This document shows positions 42,045 to 50,411 of a DNA stretch of 64,000 bases, in pieces. Where the stretch lies: contig CAKSAP010000002.1 of assembly GCA_934436505.1 (NCBI GenBank), forward strand, positions 62,001 through 126,000, in the 5' to 3' direction. The notes under the pieces were generated by a model. That model did no database searches, had not been told where the DNA came from, and saw only the letters and a program-made list of their open reading frames with translations. Position numbers and translations under genes: made by a program. Origin of the DNA: an uncultured Eubacteriales bacterium. Its GTDB lineage: Bacteria > Bacillota > Clostridia > Oscillospirales > Acutalibacteraceae. Each line of letters starts with the position of its first letter. Position 1 is the first letter of the stretch.

Positions 42045-44300
42045 ATGAATTTTGAAAAAAATCACTTTATAAAAAAGATATTAGCAACTGTTTTGGCAAT
42101 CGTGATTGCGGTGCTGTCGTTGTCATCCTGCTCCACGAAGGTCAAAACCTCGGTGTCTGCCGCTTCCGAAATCAACGAAGCCGCTTATTCCGCACGCAAC
42201 AATCACATTACAAACACAAACTCCTTGATCTATGTTGCAAAGTCGGGCTTGCTTGAGCTCTATTTTGACAGAACGACCTACAACGTTGCAATTAAGGATA
42301 CAAGCACAAACAAAACCTGGTATGCGCTTCCCGTGGCTTCCGACGGCGACGAAACCACCCCTGCGGCGGTGCTTGAAATGACACTCTCCTCGGAGGGCGG
42401 AAAGTATAAACTCAATTCGCAGGATAACTCGGTTGCGTTTTCCTCGGCTTCTTTTAAGCCTGTAAACAACGGTATTCAGGTTACCTATAATATGGCTCTG
42501 ACCGCCGAGAATGCACTTAAAGCCTATAACGAGGTTGGAAACGGAGAAATCTATGCTTCCGTCAGCGTTACCTTCTCGCTTGCGGACGGTGCGTTTTACG
42601 CTAAAATCAACAGCGGCGACATAACCGTAAGTAAGGGCTATGTTATTGAAAAGCTTGAGCTTCTTAACTATTTCGGTGCGTCAACCGTTGCAGAGAGCGA
42701 CGACTATATCTTTGTTCCCGACGCAAGCGGTGCGCTTATTATGACAGGCAGCGGTGCGACGGACGCTTATGAGACAAGAAGCTATTCCGTTTACGGCAAG
42801 GATAAGGCATTGAAGCAGGCTTCGACAGATGAAATTTCTGCGGACGCTATTATGCCCGTATTCGGTATGAAATCCTCGCAAAACGCCTTTCTCGGTATAG
42901 TTTTAAGCGGAGATACGGTAGCCGATATTACCTCGCACAGGAAGGTTTATAACGAGGGCGGCACATACAACCGTGTCGGCGCAAGCTTTAGAATAACCGA
43001 TGTTTCGTATATCACAAATTCAACAGGCAAAAAGACCACAAGATATGTGGGCGAAACTTATACAGGCGAAATAAATATCTGTTACAGATTTTTGTCGGGC
43101 AAAAACGCTGTTTATTCCGGACTTGCCTGCGCTTGCAGAGAGGTGCTTATAAGGGAGTCCGTTATCCCGTCAAAGGCTGTTGAGAGCACAGACCACATTC
43201 CGCTTATGCTGACCGTACAGGGTGCGATAGCTAAGAATTCCGCACATTCATATAAGACCTTGTCCGACTACGAGCAAACGCTTGACCTTCTCGGACAGTT
43301 AAAGGCAAAGGGCGTAAACAGTATCACCTTGAGATATAAGGGTATGCTTGACGGTGCGGATAATCAGGATGAAATATCCTCGGCTTCTCCGATTAAATCG
43401 CTCGGCAGCAAAAAGGACTTTGCGGCACTTGAGCAGTATGTAAAAACGCAGAAGTTCACAATGTTTACCGATTTAAGCCTTGTAAATTATAACAAAAAAG
43501 GCTCTTCGTCGTCGGCTGCTTACGATATAACGGGCGAAAAGCTCAGAACAGATTATAATAACATTTATTCCTCCGTTGCGGGAAAGGAAAACAGGACAAG
43601 CTATGCTCTCAATCTTTCAAAGCTTGAGGACGGCGTGCTCTCATTTATCAAGAATAACAAGAATTATCAGGTTGACGGCTACAGCATAAACGATGTCGGA
43701 AGCAGTCTTTATTCAGACTATTCGGGGGAAAAGCACACAAGAAGCAATGCGGTAAATATAATTACCTCGCAGCTTTCCGTGCTTGGAAATAACCATCAAA
43801 TAATGATTGAAAACGGCAATTTCTGTATGCTTGCCAATGCAAACGCCGTTGTAAATCTTCCGACCAAGACAGCATATGAGGAGGACGGTGCTGTTTACAA
43901 AGCAATTCCGTTTGCACAAATCGTTCTTCACGGAATAGTTGACTATTCTAATGAGCCGATAAACCTGAGCGAGAATTCAAAGCAGGCGTTTCTTAAATCA
44001 ATCGAGTACGGTGCAATGCCGTCGTATGAATGGACTTACGCAAAGACCGATAATGAGGAATTTGACGCAAAGTACAACTATGAATCGCAGATAACTCAGG
44101 CGGCAGATAACTACACGCTCGCCGATAACACAATAGGCAATCTCCGTTCGGCAAGAATTACAAACCACTATCAAATCCAAAACGGAGTTTACTGCACGGA
44201 ATACAATAACAGCATTGTTATCTATTTTAACTACAATTCCGAAGCGGTTACGGTAAACTCAATTACCGTTGAGCCTATGAGCTGTATCAGAGCTAACTGA
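42045..44300 (+). CDS. DUF5696 lipoprotein
   Basis: 751 residues with a lipoprotein signal (AIVIAVLSLSSCSTK). The mature part has an N-terminal beta-rich domain and a TIM-barrel-like half of the DUF5696 type (SITLRYKGMLDGADNQ, QVDGYSINDVGSSLYSDYSG, NHQIMIENGNFCMLANANAV), ending with a small beta domain. Such proteins in gut clostridia often sit with carbohydrate ABC transporters; none is here. A surface glycosidase-like or sugar-binding role is plausible. GTGAGGTGT precedes the ATG. Confidence 0.8.
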   Translation: MNFEKNHFIKKILATVLAIVIAVLSLSSCSTKVKTSVSAASEINEAAYSARNNHITNTNSLIYVAKSGLLELYFDRTTYNVAIKDTSTNKTWYALPVASDGDETTPAAVLEMTLSSEGGKYKLNSQDNSVAFSSASFKPVNNGIQVTYNMALTAENALKAYNEVGNGEIYASVSVTFSLADGAFYAKINSGDITVSKGYVIEKLELLNYFGASTVAESDDYIFVPDASGALIMTGSGATDAYETRSYSVYGKDKALKQASTDEISADAIMPVFGMKSSQNAFLGIVLSGDTVADITSHRKVYNEGGTYNRVGASFRITDVSYITNSTGKKTTRYVGETYTGEINICYRFLSGKNAVYSGLACACREVLIRESVIPSKAVESTDHIPLMLTVQGAIAKNSAHSYKTLSDYEQTLDLLGQLKAKGVNSITLRYKGMLDGADNQDEISSASPIKSLGSKKDFAALEQYVKTQKFTMFTDLSLVNYNKKGSSSSAAYDITGEKLRTDYNNIYSSVAGKENRTSYALNLSKLEDGVLSFIKNNKNYQVDGYSINDVGSSLYSDYSGEKHTRSNAVNIITSQLSVLGNNHQIMIENGNFCMLANANAVVNLPTKTAYEEDGAVYKAIPFAQIVLHGIVDYSNEPINLSENSKQAFLKSIEYGAMPSYEWTYAKTDNEEFDAKYNYESQITQAADNYTLADNTIGNLRSARITNHYQIQNGVYCTEYNNSIVIYFNYNSEAVTVNSITVEPMSCIRAN

Positions 44301-44374
44301 TAACACATAACGGAATGTGTCGGAGCTTTCGGCATATTCCGTTGTTTAATATTTACCGAAAGAAGCAATTTCAA

Positions 44375-45004
44375 GTGAAAACGAATTATCAAGCCTTAAT
44401 GGAAAATGAATTTGAAAAAATCGAGGGTACGGGTAAAAAGCCTGTGCTTTTGCTTCAATGCTGCTGTGCTCCGTGTTCAAGTGCCGTTATCGAAAGGCTT
44501 CGGGAACATTTTACGGTTAAGCTCTATTTTTATAACCCGAATATATATCCCGAAGCGGAATATCAAAAACGCCTTGAGCAGTTTGATAAATTGCTTTCCG
44601 ACGGCTTCGGAGAGGGGATAGAGCAGGTAGCGGCAAAATATGACCAAGCCGAGTTCTTCGATTTTGTCAAAGGAATGGAAAACGAAAAAGAGGGCGGAGC
44701 AAGATGTGCGAAATGCTTTGTTTTAAGACTTCGTGAGACTGCAAGGAAAGCAAAGGAAATCGCCGCAGATTATTTCTGTACAACGCTTACCGTAAGCCCC
44801 CATAAGAACGCCGAGGTCATCAACAGTATCGGAATGAAATTGCAAGAGGAGTACGGCGTAAAATATCTATTGTCCGATTTCAAGAAAAAAGAGGGCTACA
44901 AGCGTTCAACCGAGCTTTCGAAGCAATTTGACCTTTACAGGCAAAACTATTGCGGATGTAAATTTTCAATGTGGTTTGACGAGGGAAATTCCGACAATAA
45001 ATAA
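44375..45004 (+). CDS. queH: Epoxyqueuosine reductase QueH
   Basis: About 209 residues from GTG at 44375, chosen because KTNYQALMENEFEKIEGTGK matches the QueH N-terminus; the frame stays open further upstream. Cysteine motifs that hold the iron-sulfur cluster are LLQCCCAPCSSAV, ARCAKCF and YCGCKFS; the SP motif TTLTVSPHKN is present. It carries out the last step of queuosine synthesis in tRNA in organisms without cobalamin-dependent QueG. It is not next to other queuosine genes. Confidence 0.93.
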   Translation: MKTNYQALMENEFEKIEGTGKKPVLLLQCCCAPCSSAVIERLREHFTVKLYFYNPNIYPEAEYQKRLEQFDKLLSDGFGEGIEQVAAKYDQAEFFDFVKGMENEKEGGARCAKCFVLRLRETARKAKEIAADYFCTTLTVSPHKNAEVINSIGMKLQEEYGVKYLLSDFKKKEGYKRSTELSKQFDLYRQNYCGCKFSMWFDEGNSDNK

Positions 45005-45032
45005 AAAAAGGAGCTGTAAGCTCCTTTTTTTC
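45003..45032. terminator. Bidirectional terminator between queH and the FkbM gene
   Basis: AAAAAAAGGAGCT-GTA-AGCTCCTTTTTTT; the perfect stem begins in the queH stop codon and ends at the stop codon of the minus-strand gene, so the two convergent genes share it. Confidence 0.9.
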
Positions 45033-46092
45033 ATATACAGTAATAATTCAAATCCCAGCAGGGAATGTATCTGTGGTGTCGCAGATATATTTTGTAATCG
45101 GGGTTTAATTCGAGTATTTTTAGCGGTATCGAGTATATGTCCTCGCTTTTGTGATAGGCGGCGATATTGAGCTTCGGCTTTAACTGTGTGAATGTCCTTT
45201 CACAGCAGCGTAGCATTTCATTTTCACAGCCCTCAATATCGGCTTTCAGGTATGTTACGGGGAAATCCTCGCACAGATAATCCACCGTGCAGACCCTTGT
45301 TTCGTCGCCCGAGTCGGAAATTGCGTTTCTCCGTCCGCTTTTTCCGTTAAAATAAACCGTCTTGTTTTCGTCGAGTATTCCGCAGTTTTCGAAATAAAAA
45401 TTATCCTTGTCTGGGAAATGCTCTTTTAGCTTCCTAAAGCTCTTTTTATCAGGCTCAACCGCCTTTACAGACGAATATTTACCGCCCGTGTAATGTAGAA
45501 ATTCATCAACGGTATCGCCCTTGTATGCGCCGAGGTCAAGGTAGCTTTCATTTTCTCCCAATTTGAGAATGTTATAAAACGCCTCGTCCTTATCCGTTTC
45601 ATTTGCGAAAAGATATGACAGCTCTCCCGTCAAGCTGAAATTGAGAAAATCCGTGAAAACAAGCCTTGATTTTTCATCTGCAAGCACCGAATAAACCTTT
45701 TCAAGCTCCGATTTGTGAGAAACGATAAATTCCCTGTTCAAAAAAGTTTCGCCGAAAGCCGGAACGCAGGGAACAAGCAGCTTATGCCTTTTTGAAAGCT
45801 TTAGTATGTTTTCAATGACCTCTTCCCTTTGCGAAGCGAAGCCGACGGTAATTACAAAGTCCGAAAATTCCTTTTCAAAGTCCGAAACACCCTTGACCTT
45901 AAAGCCTCTGAAGTATCTGTCCCTGACAAAGCCGTCCGAAGCCATAACGCCCGAAAGCTTAATCCCGAGTCTTTCATATTCGTCAATAACCCTGTCCGCA
46001 CCGTTGCCCGTGCCGTAGAGAATTATCGGCAGCTCCGTGTTTTTGAGATATTCCCAAGCGGATTGATTTTTCAAAATTTCCTCAATCATCAT
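45031..46092 (-). CDS. FkbM family methyltransferase with N-terminal nucleotide-binding-like domain
   Basis: 353 residues. The N-terminal ~110 residues look like a Rossmann-type domain (LPIILYGTGNGADRVIDEYE), as in sugar-modifying PglD-like proteins. The C-terminal half is an FkbM methyltransferase: motif I LDLGAYKGDTVDEFL, VKAVEPDKKSF and YLKADIEGCENEMLRC. The fusion is common in polysaccharide loci, but no such locus surrounds it. It converges on queH and lies downstream of sigK in the same direction. Confidence 0.85.
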   Translation of the reverse strand: MMIEEILKNQSAWEYLKNTELPIILYGTGNGADRVIDEYERLGIKLSGVMASDGFVRDRYFRGFKVKGVSDFEKEFSDFVITVGFASQREEVIENILKLSKRHKLLVPCVPAFGETFLNREFIVSHKSELEKVYSVLADEKSRLVFTDFLNFSLTGELSYLFANETDKDEAFYNILKLGENESYLDLGAYKGDTVDEFLHYTGGKYSSVKAVEPDKKSFRKLKEHFPDKDNFYFENCGILDENKTVYFNGKSGRRNAISDSGDETRVCTVDYLCEDFPVTYLKADIEGCENEMLRCCERTFTQLKPKLNIAAYHKSEDIYSIPLKILELNPDYKIYLRHHRYIPCWDLNYYCI

Positions 46093-46125
46093 TTTCTCCG
46101 TATTGCTTTATAATGTCTAATTTTA

Positions 46126-46824
46126 TCACACCTGCTCATCCTCGTCAAAATAATTTCTAATGTCCTCCAAAACTTTTTTCTCAATCCTCGAAACATATGA
46201 GCGTGAAATTTTAAGCTCCTTTGCAATTTCCTTTTGCGTTTTCGGGAAACAGCCGTTCAGCCCGTAATGCTTTATCAAAATCGCCTTTTCTCTGTCGTCG
46301 GGCATTTCGGAAATGTACTTCCTGAGCTTTTCGATTTTCATTTTTTGATATATGTCGTCGCAGACCGTGTCATCGGTGTAAATAGTCTCCGAAAGCGTCA
46401 GCGGATTGCCCTCGGGGTCGGTGTCGATAGGCTCGCTCATTGAAATATCCTGTGAGGTTTTCCTTTGATTTCTGAAATACATCAATATTTCGTTTTCAAC
46501 GCACCTTGCGGCATAGGTTGCAAGCCGTGTCCCTTTATCGGGCTTAAAACTGTTTACCGCCTTGATAAGTCCGATTGTGCCGACGGATATTAAATCGTCT
46601 TGATCGGAATAATTGGAATAATATTTTTTGATAATATGCACCACAAGCCGCAAATTGTGCTTTACAAGCTCATCTCTTGCCGTTTCGTCTCCGTTTTGCA
46701 AGCGTTCAAGTGCCTCACGCTCCTGCTTTGCGGTCAAGGGCTTCGGAAATGAGCCTTGATTTTGAATGTGAAGCATAAGGTAGAACATATTTGCAAAAAT
46801 CGATTGGAACAATAAAGCCAACAA
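46126..46824 (-). CDS. sigK: RNA polymerase sigma-K factor (uninterrupted)
   Basis: 232 residues. A hydrophobic N-terminal ~20 residues (LALLFQSIFANMFYLML) act as the pro-sequence normally removed by SpoIVFB. Region 2 is ELVKHNLRLVVHIIKKYYSN and [20 protein letters not shown]; region 4 holds KTQKEIAKELKISRSYVSRIE. The gene is intact; there is no skin-type insertion. Sigma K directs late mother-cell expression. It could be confused with SigE, but a better SigE lies at 57221 next to spoIIGA. Confidence 0.9.
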   Translation of the reverse strand: MLALLFQSIFANMFYLMLHIQNQGSFPKPLTAKQEREALERLQNGDETARDELVKHNLRLVVHIIKKYYSNYSDQDDLISVGTIGLIKAVNSFKPDKGTRLATYAARCVENEILMYFRNQRKTSQDISMSEPIDTDPEGNPLTLSETIYTDDTVCDDIYQKMKIEKLRKYISEMPDDREKAILIKHYGLNGCFPKTQKEIAKELKISRSYVSRIEKKVLEDIRNYFDEDEQV

Positions 46825-46890
46825 AAAATCACACCCTTTCTCAAGATAATATGAGCAAAAGGTGTGAAATTTGCAAGTCCGAATATTAAA

Positions 46891-47445
46891 TTAAACCGTA
46901 AGAGCCGTTATAATGCTTGAATAGAGCTTAACGGGGTCTTTAAGATAATTATCTTTAATCGTCTGCGCCTGCAGGCTGTCTCCTGCAAAGAGAGTAAGGC
47001 GCATAAGTTCGTCGTTACCGCTCATAAGCGAGAACACCACATTATATCCGCCGTTGTCGAGCTTGATAATGTCAACCTTATTTTCCTTTTCGACTCTCTT
47101 AAAGGTCATAAGCTTAATTGCCGAGTTTACAGCACGCTCTCTGACGGTGATCGGCAAGGTCGTTTCAAGGCTTTCCGCAATCTCTCTGCCCCTCGGGAGA
47201 ATAACAAAGCATTCCTCGTCATTTTCAATAACCGTATCAATGCTTGCGTTTGAGAGCAATTCCGTCAAAGCCTGATTTACTTCAAAGTAGTTTGCAAGTC
47301 CGTTTTCAAGCACAGCGTCATTGAGCTGACTTTTTTCAAGCGGCTTATCTATTGTTTTAAGCAGGTAACAGATAAGCAGACGAATTTCCTCACGGTTGCG
47401 AAGTCCGCCCAATTCAATTCCTGCGTCAAATGCGTCAAATTCCAT
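46891..47445 (-). CDS. DUF4364 family protein
   Basis: 184 residues from the ATG ending at 47445, with GGAGA 5 nt upstream. The winged-helix-like N-terminal half (NREEIRLLICYLLKTIDKPLEKSQLNDAV) and the C-terminal beta region (NGGYNVVFSLMSGNDELMRL) are typical of DUF4364, a clostridial family of unknown function thought to be DNA-binding. It is transcribed in the same direction as sigK, 67 bp upstream of it. Confidence 0.85.
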   Translation of the reverse strand: MEFDAFDAGIELGGLRNREEIRLLICYLLKTIDKPLEKSQLNDAVLENGLANYFEVNQALTELLSNASIDTVIENDEECFVILPRGREIAESLETTLPITVRERAVNSAIKLMTFKRVEKENKVDIIKLDNGGYNVVFSLMSGNDELMRLTLFAGDSLQAQTIKDNYLKDPVKLYSSIITALTV

Positions 47446-47591
47446 AATGTTCTCCAATTAAGTATTTAATTACCCTCTAATTTTACCCTACCTAATAAAA
47501 TTTGTCAATTTACTCAAACAATTATTTGCATTGCGTTATATAAGTGTGATACAATAAAATGTAAAATTATGTTTCGACAAAAGGGTGCATT

Positions 47592-48818
47592 ATGGAAGTT
47601 GCTGTTATCGGCGGCGGTGCGTCGGGTATTGCCTGCGCCGTTGCATTAAAACAACAGAATAGAAATATCGGCGTTACAGTCTACGAAAAAATGCCGAGGA
47701 TACTCAAAAAAATTCTTGTTACGGGAAACGGAAGATGCAATCTTACAAACGAAAACTCGTCAAAGGATTTTTTCAGAGACGACACGGAAATTTTGGCAGA
47801 CGCTTTTTCAAAATATCCGCCCAAGAGCAATATTGAGTTTTTCAATTCCTTAGGTCTTTTGACAAGGACGGAGGCGCAGGGCAGGGTTTATCCCGTATCG
47901 GGACAGGCTTCGGCTGTGGTAAACGCCTTGCTGTGTGAGGTCAAAAGGGCAGGAATTAAAGTGTTGACCGATACCGAAATAACAGAAATTAAGCGTACTC
48001 AAAACGGATTTTTGTTAAACGGAAAGTACAAGGCTGACAAGCTCGTTATAGCTTCGGGAGGAAGTGCCGCAAGGGCTCAGGGCACGGACGGCGGCTCGTT
48101 TAAGCTTCTCAAGAGCTTAGGCGTAAAAATCGTACCGCCCGTTCCTGCTTTGACAGGCGTTATAATCGACGGCTTTCCGAAATCTGTAAAGGGCGTCCGC
48201 AATATCTGTACGGCAGAGCTTTTTGTTGACGGCGAGAGCAGATATAAAGAAAAGGGCGAGGTTCAATTCAACGATTACGGCGTGTCGGGTATTCCGATTA
48301 TGCAGCTTTCGGGAATAGTCGCAGAGAATAAGGGGAAAAACATAACCCTTTGCCTTGACCTTTTACCCGATATAAACGAAAATGAGCTTGCACAGTTTTT
48401 GCTTTCACAAAAGAAAAAATATACAGACAAAACAGCCGAGGAGTTAGCCTCGGGAATTTTACCGAAAGCACTCGGAAGCTATGCTTTGCTTGCTTCAAAT
48501 ATCAAGAACGCTCAGCCGATAGGGGATATACCCGACGGCAAAATCAAAGCCTTTTCAAACAAGGTCAAAAAGCTTCAATTAAAGGCGGTGGGAGTTCGTG
48601 GCTTTGAGTTCGCTCAGGTAACCTCGGGCGGAGTGCCGAAAAGCGAAATAAATTCCCATACGCTTGAATGTAAAAACGTGAAAGGCCTATATGTTACGGG
48701 CGAAGCCGTGAATGTTTACGGCTTGTGCGGAGGACATAATCTTCAATGGGCGTGGAGCTCGGGACGGCTTTGCGCAGAGGCAATATTAAAGGAGAATACC
48801 GTTGTTAAGAATAAATGA
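47592..48818 (+). CDS. NAD(P)/FAD-dependent oxidoreductase, HI0933/YhiN family
   Basis: 408 residues. The dinucleotide motif is VAVIGGGASGIACAVALKQ; KILVTGNGRCNLTN is the family hallmark, and the C-terminal GEAVNVYGLCGGHNLQWAWS closes the FAD site. Related to BaiN bile-acid reductases and aminoacetone oxidase-like proteins; substrate unknown. It overlaps the next flavoprotein gene by 17 bp. Confidence 0.9.
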   Translation: MEVAVIGGGASGIACAVALKQQNRNIGVTVYEKMPRILKKILVTGNGRCNLTNENSSKDFFRDDTEILADAFSKYPPKSNIEFFNSLGLLTRTEAQGRVYPVSGQASAVVNALLCEVKRAGIKVLTDTEITEIKRTQNGFLLNGKYKADKLVIASGGSAARAQGTDGGSFKLLKSLGVKIVPPVPALTGVIIDGFPKSVKGVRNICTAELFVDGESRYKEKGEVQFNDYGVSGIPIMQLSGIVAENKGKNITLCLDLLPDINENELAQFLLSQKKKYTDKTAEELASGILPKALGSYALLASNIKNAQPIGDIPDGKIKAFSNKVKKLQLKAVGVRGFEFAQVTSGGVPKSEINSHTLECKNVKGLYVTGEAVNVYGLCGGHNLQWAWSSGRLCAEAILKENTVVKNK

Positions 48819-50406
48819 AATTAAGCTTCCGCTTGACTATGAGGACGAGCAGAACGATTTGAAAAAAGAAGTCGCAAGACTTTTGAAAATTAAAAGCGGC
48901 GACATCAAAACGCTTGAAATATACAAAAAGAGCGTCGATTCAAGGAAGAAGAATGATATAAAATTCATTTTTTCCGTCGATATTACCGTTGACGGCGACG
49001 AAGAAGCGTTGCTTATGAGAAACACTGCTCCGAGAGTTCAAAAGGTAGAAAAATACGTTTACACCTTGCCCGAAAACAAAAGAACGTCGCAGCTTCGACC
49101 TGTCGTTGTCGGCTTCGGACCTGCCGGAATGTTCGCTTCGCTAATGCTTGCAAGGGCAGGCTTAAAGCCGTTGATAGTCGAGCGTGGTCAAAGGGTTGAC
49201 GAGAGAACGAAAAGCGTTTATGCCTTTTGGAATGACAGAGTGCTTAATACCGATTCGAACATTCAGTTCGGCGAGGGCGGAGCAGGCACTTTTTCCGACG
49301 GAAAGCTCACAACGGGAATTAAGGACAGCAGAGTAAGAGAGGTCTTTTGCGAGTTCTGCCGTAACGGCGCACCCGAAGAAATAATGATTTCCGCCTTGCC
49401 GCATATCGGAACGGACAAACTCAAGGGCGTTGTAAGGTCCTTGAGGGAAAAGGTTATTTCACTCGGCGGCGAGTTCAGATTTGAAACAAAGCTTACCGAT
49501 ATAATCGTATATAACGGCTCTGTTCAGGGCGTTACGCTTACAGAGAAGAACGGAAAAGTCTATGATTTTGAAACCGATACCGTTATTTTGGCTATCGGTC
49601 ATTCGGCGAGAGATACCGTTGAAATGCTATATAATAAAGGCGTGCCGATGCTTCAAAAGCCGTTTTCCGTCGGTGCGAGAATTGAGCATAAACGGGAGAT
49701 GATAAACGAGTCGCAGTACGGCAAATTCGCAAATCATCCGAGGCTCGGAGCAGCAAGCTATAAGCTTGCCTGCCATCCGCAGGGCGGCAGAGGTGCATAC
49801 ACCTTTTGTATGTGCCCGGGCGGTACGGTCGTGTGTGCTTCGAGTGAGGAAAACACGGTCGTTACAAACGGTATGAGCGAGTACGCAAGAGATAAGGAAA
49901 ATTCAAACTGTGCCGTGCTTGTCGGGATTTCGCCCGAGGATTTCAATTCGGACCATCCGCTTGCAGGAATGTATATGCAGCGTGAAATCGAAGAAAAAGC
50001 CTTCCTGATGGGCGGCGGAGATTATTCCGCACCGTCGCAGCTTGTAAAGGATTTCTTGAATAATGTTGCTTCGACAGGCTGTAAAAATGTTAAGCCGTCA
50101 TTCCCGACAGGCGTAAAATATACAAATTTAAGGGCTTTGCTTCCCGAAAAGGTTACAAATACAATGTGCGACGCCCTTGTTAAAATGGATAAAATGCTTT
50201 CGGGTTTTGCGTGTGACGATGCATTGCTGACAGGTCCTGAAACAAGGAGCTCTGCACCTGTTCGCATTGTTCGTGATGAGTTTATGCAGACAAAAATCAG
50301 AGGCTTGTACCCTTGCGGAGAGGGAGCAGGATATGCAGGCGGTATAGTGTCGGCAGGTGTTGACGGAATTAAGGTTGCCGAGGCAGTTCTCGGCGATGAG
50401 AGGTAA
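48802..50406 (+). CDS. FAD-dependent dehydrogenase (COG2509-like)
   Basis: 534 residues, starting with TTG at 48802 (AAAGGAG 7 nt upstream, inside the preceding gene). An N-terminal ~95-residue domain of unknown role precedes the FAD-binding domain (VVVGFGPAGMFASLMLARAG), with GEGGAGTFSDGKL and the C-terminal PCGEGAGYAGGIVSAGVDG. This architecture is typical of a widespread but uncharacterised family in Firmicutes. Coupled to the preceding flavoprotein. Confidence 0.9.
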   Translation: MLRINEIKLPLDYEDEQNDLKKEVARLLKIKSGDIKTLEIYKKSVDSRKKNDIKFIFSVDITVDGDEEALLMRNTAPRVQKVEKYVYTLPENKRTSQLRPVVVGFGPAGMFASLMLARAGLKPLIVERGQRVDERTKSVYAFWNDRVLNTDSNIQFGEGGAGTFSDGKLTTGIKDSRVREVFCEFCRNGAPEEIMISALPHIGTDKLKGVVRSLREKVISLGGEFRFETKLTDIIVYNGSVQGVTLTEKNGKVYDFETDTVILAIGHSARDTVEMLYNKGVPMLQKPFSVGARIEHKREMINESQYGKFANHPRLGAASYKLACHPQGGRGAYTFCMCPGGTVVCASSEENTVVTNGMSEYARDKENSNCAVLVGISPEDFNSDHPLAGMYMQREIEEKAFLMGGGDYSAPSQLVKDFLNNVASTGCKNVKPSFPTGVKYTNLRALLPEKVTNTMCDALVKMDKMLSGFACDDALLTGPETRSSAPVRIVRDEFMQTKIRGLYPCGEGAGYAGGIVSAGVDGIKVAEAVLGDER

Positions 50407-50411
50407 AAAAT

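Noticed and set aside
46126..46824. Assignment as sigE
   Set aside because: A clear sigE lies after spoIIGA at 57221; the hydrophobic pro-sequence and the sequence here fit sigK.
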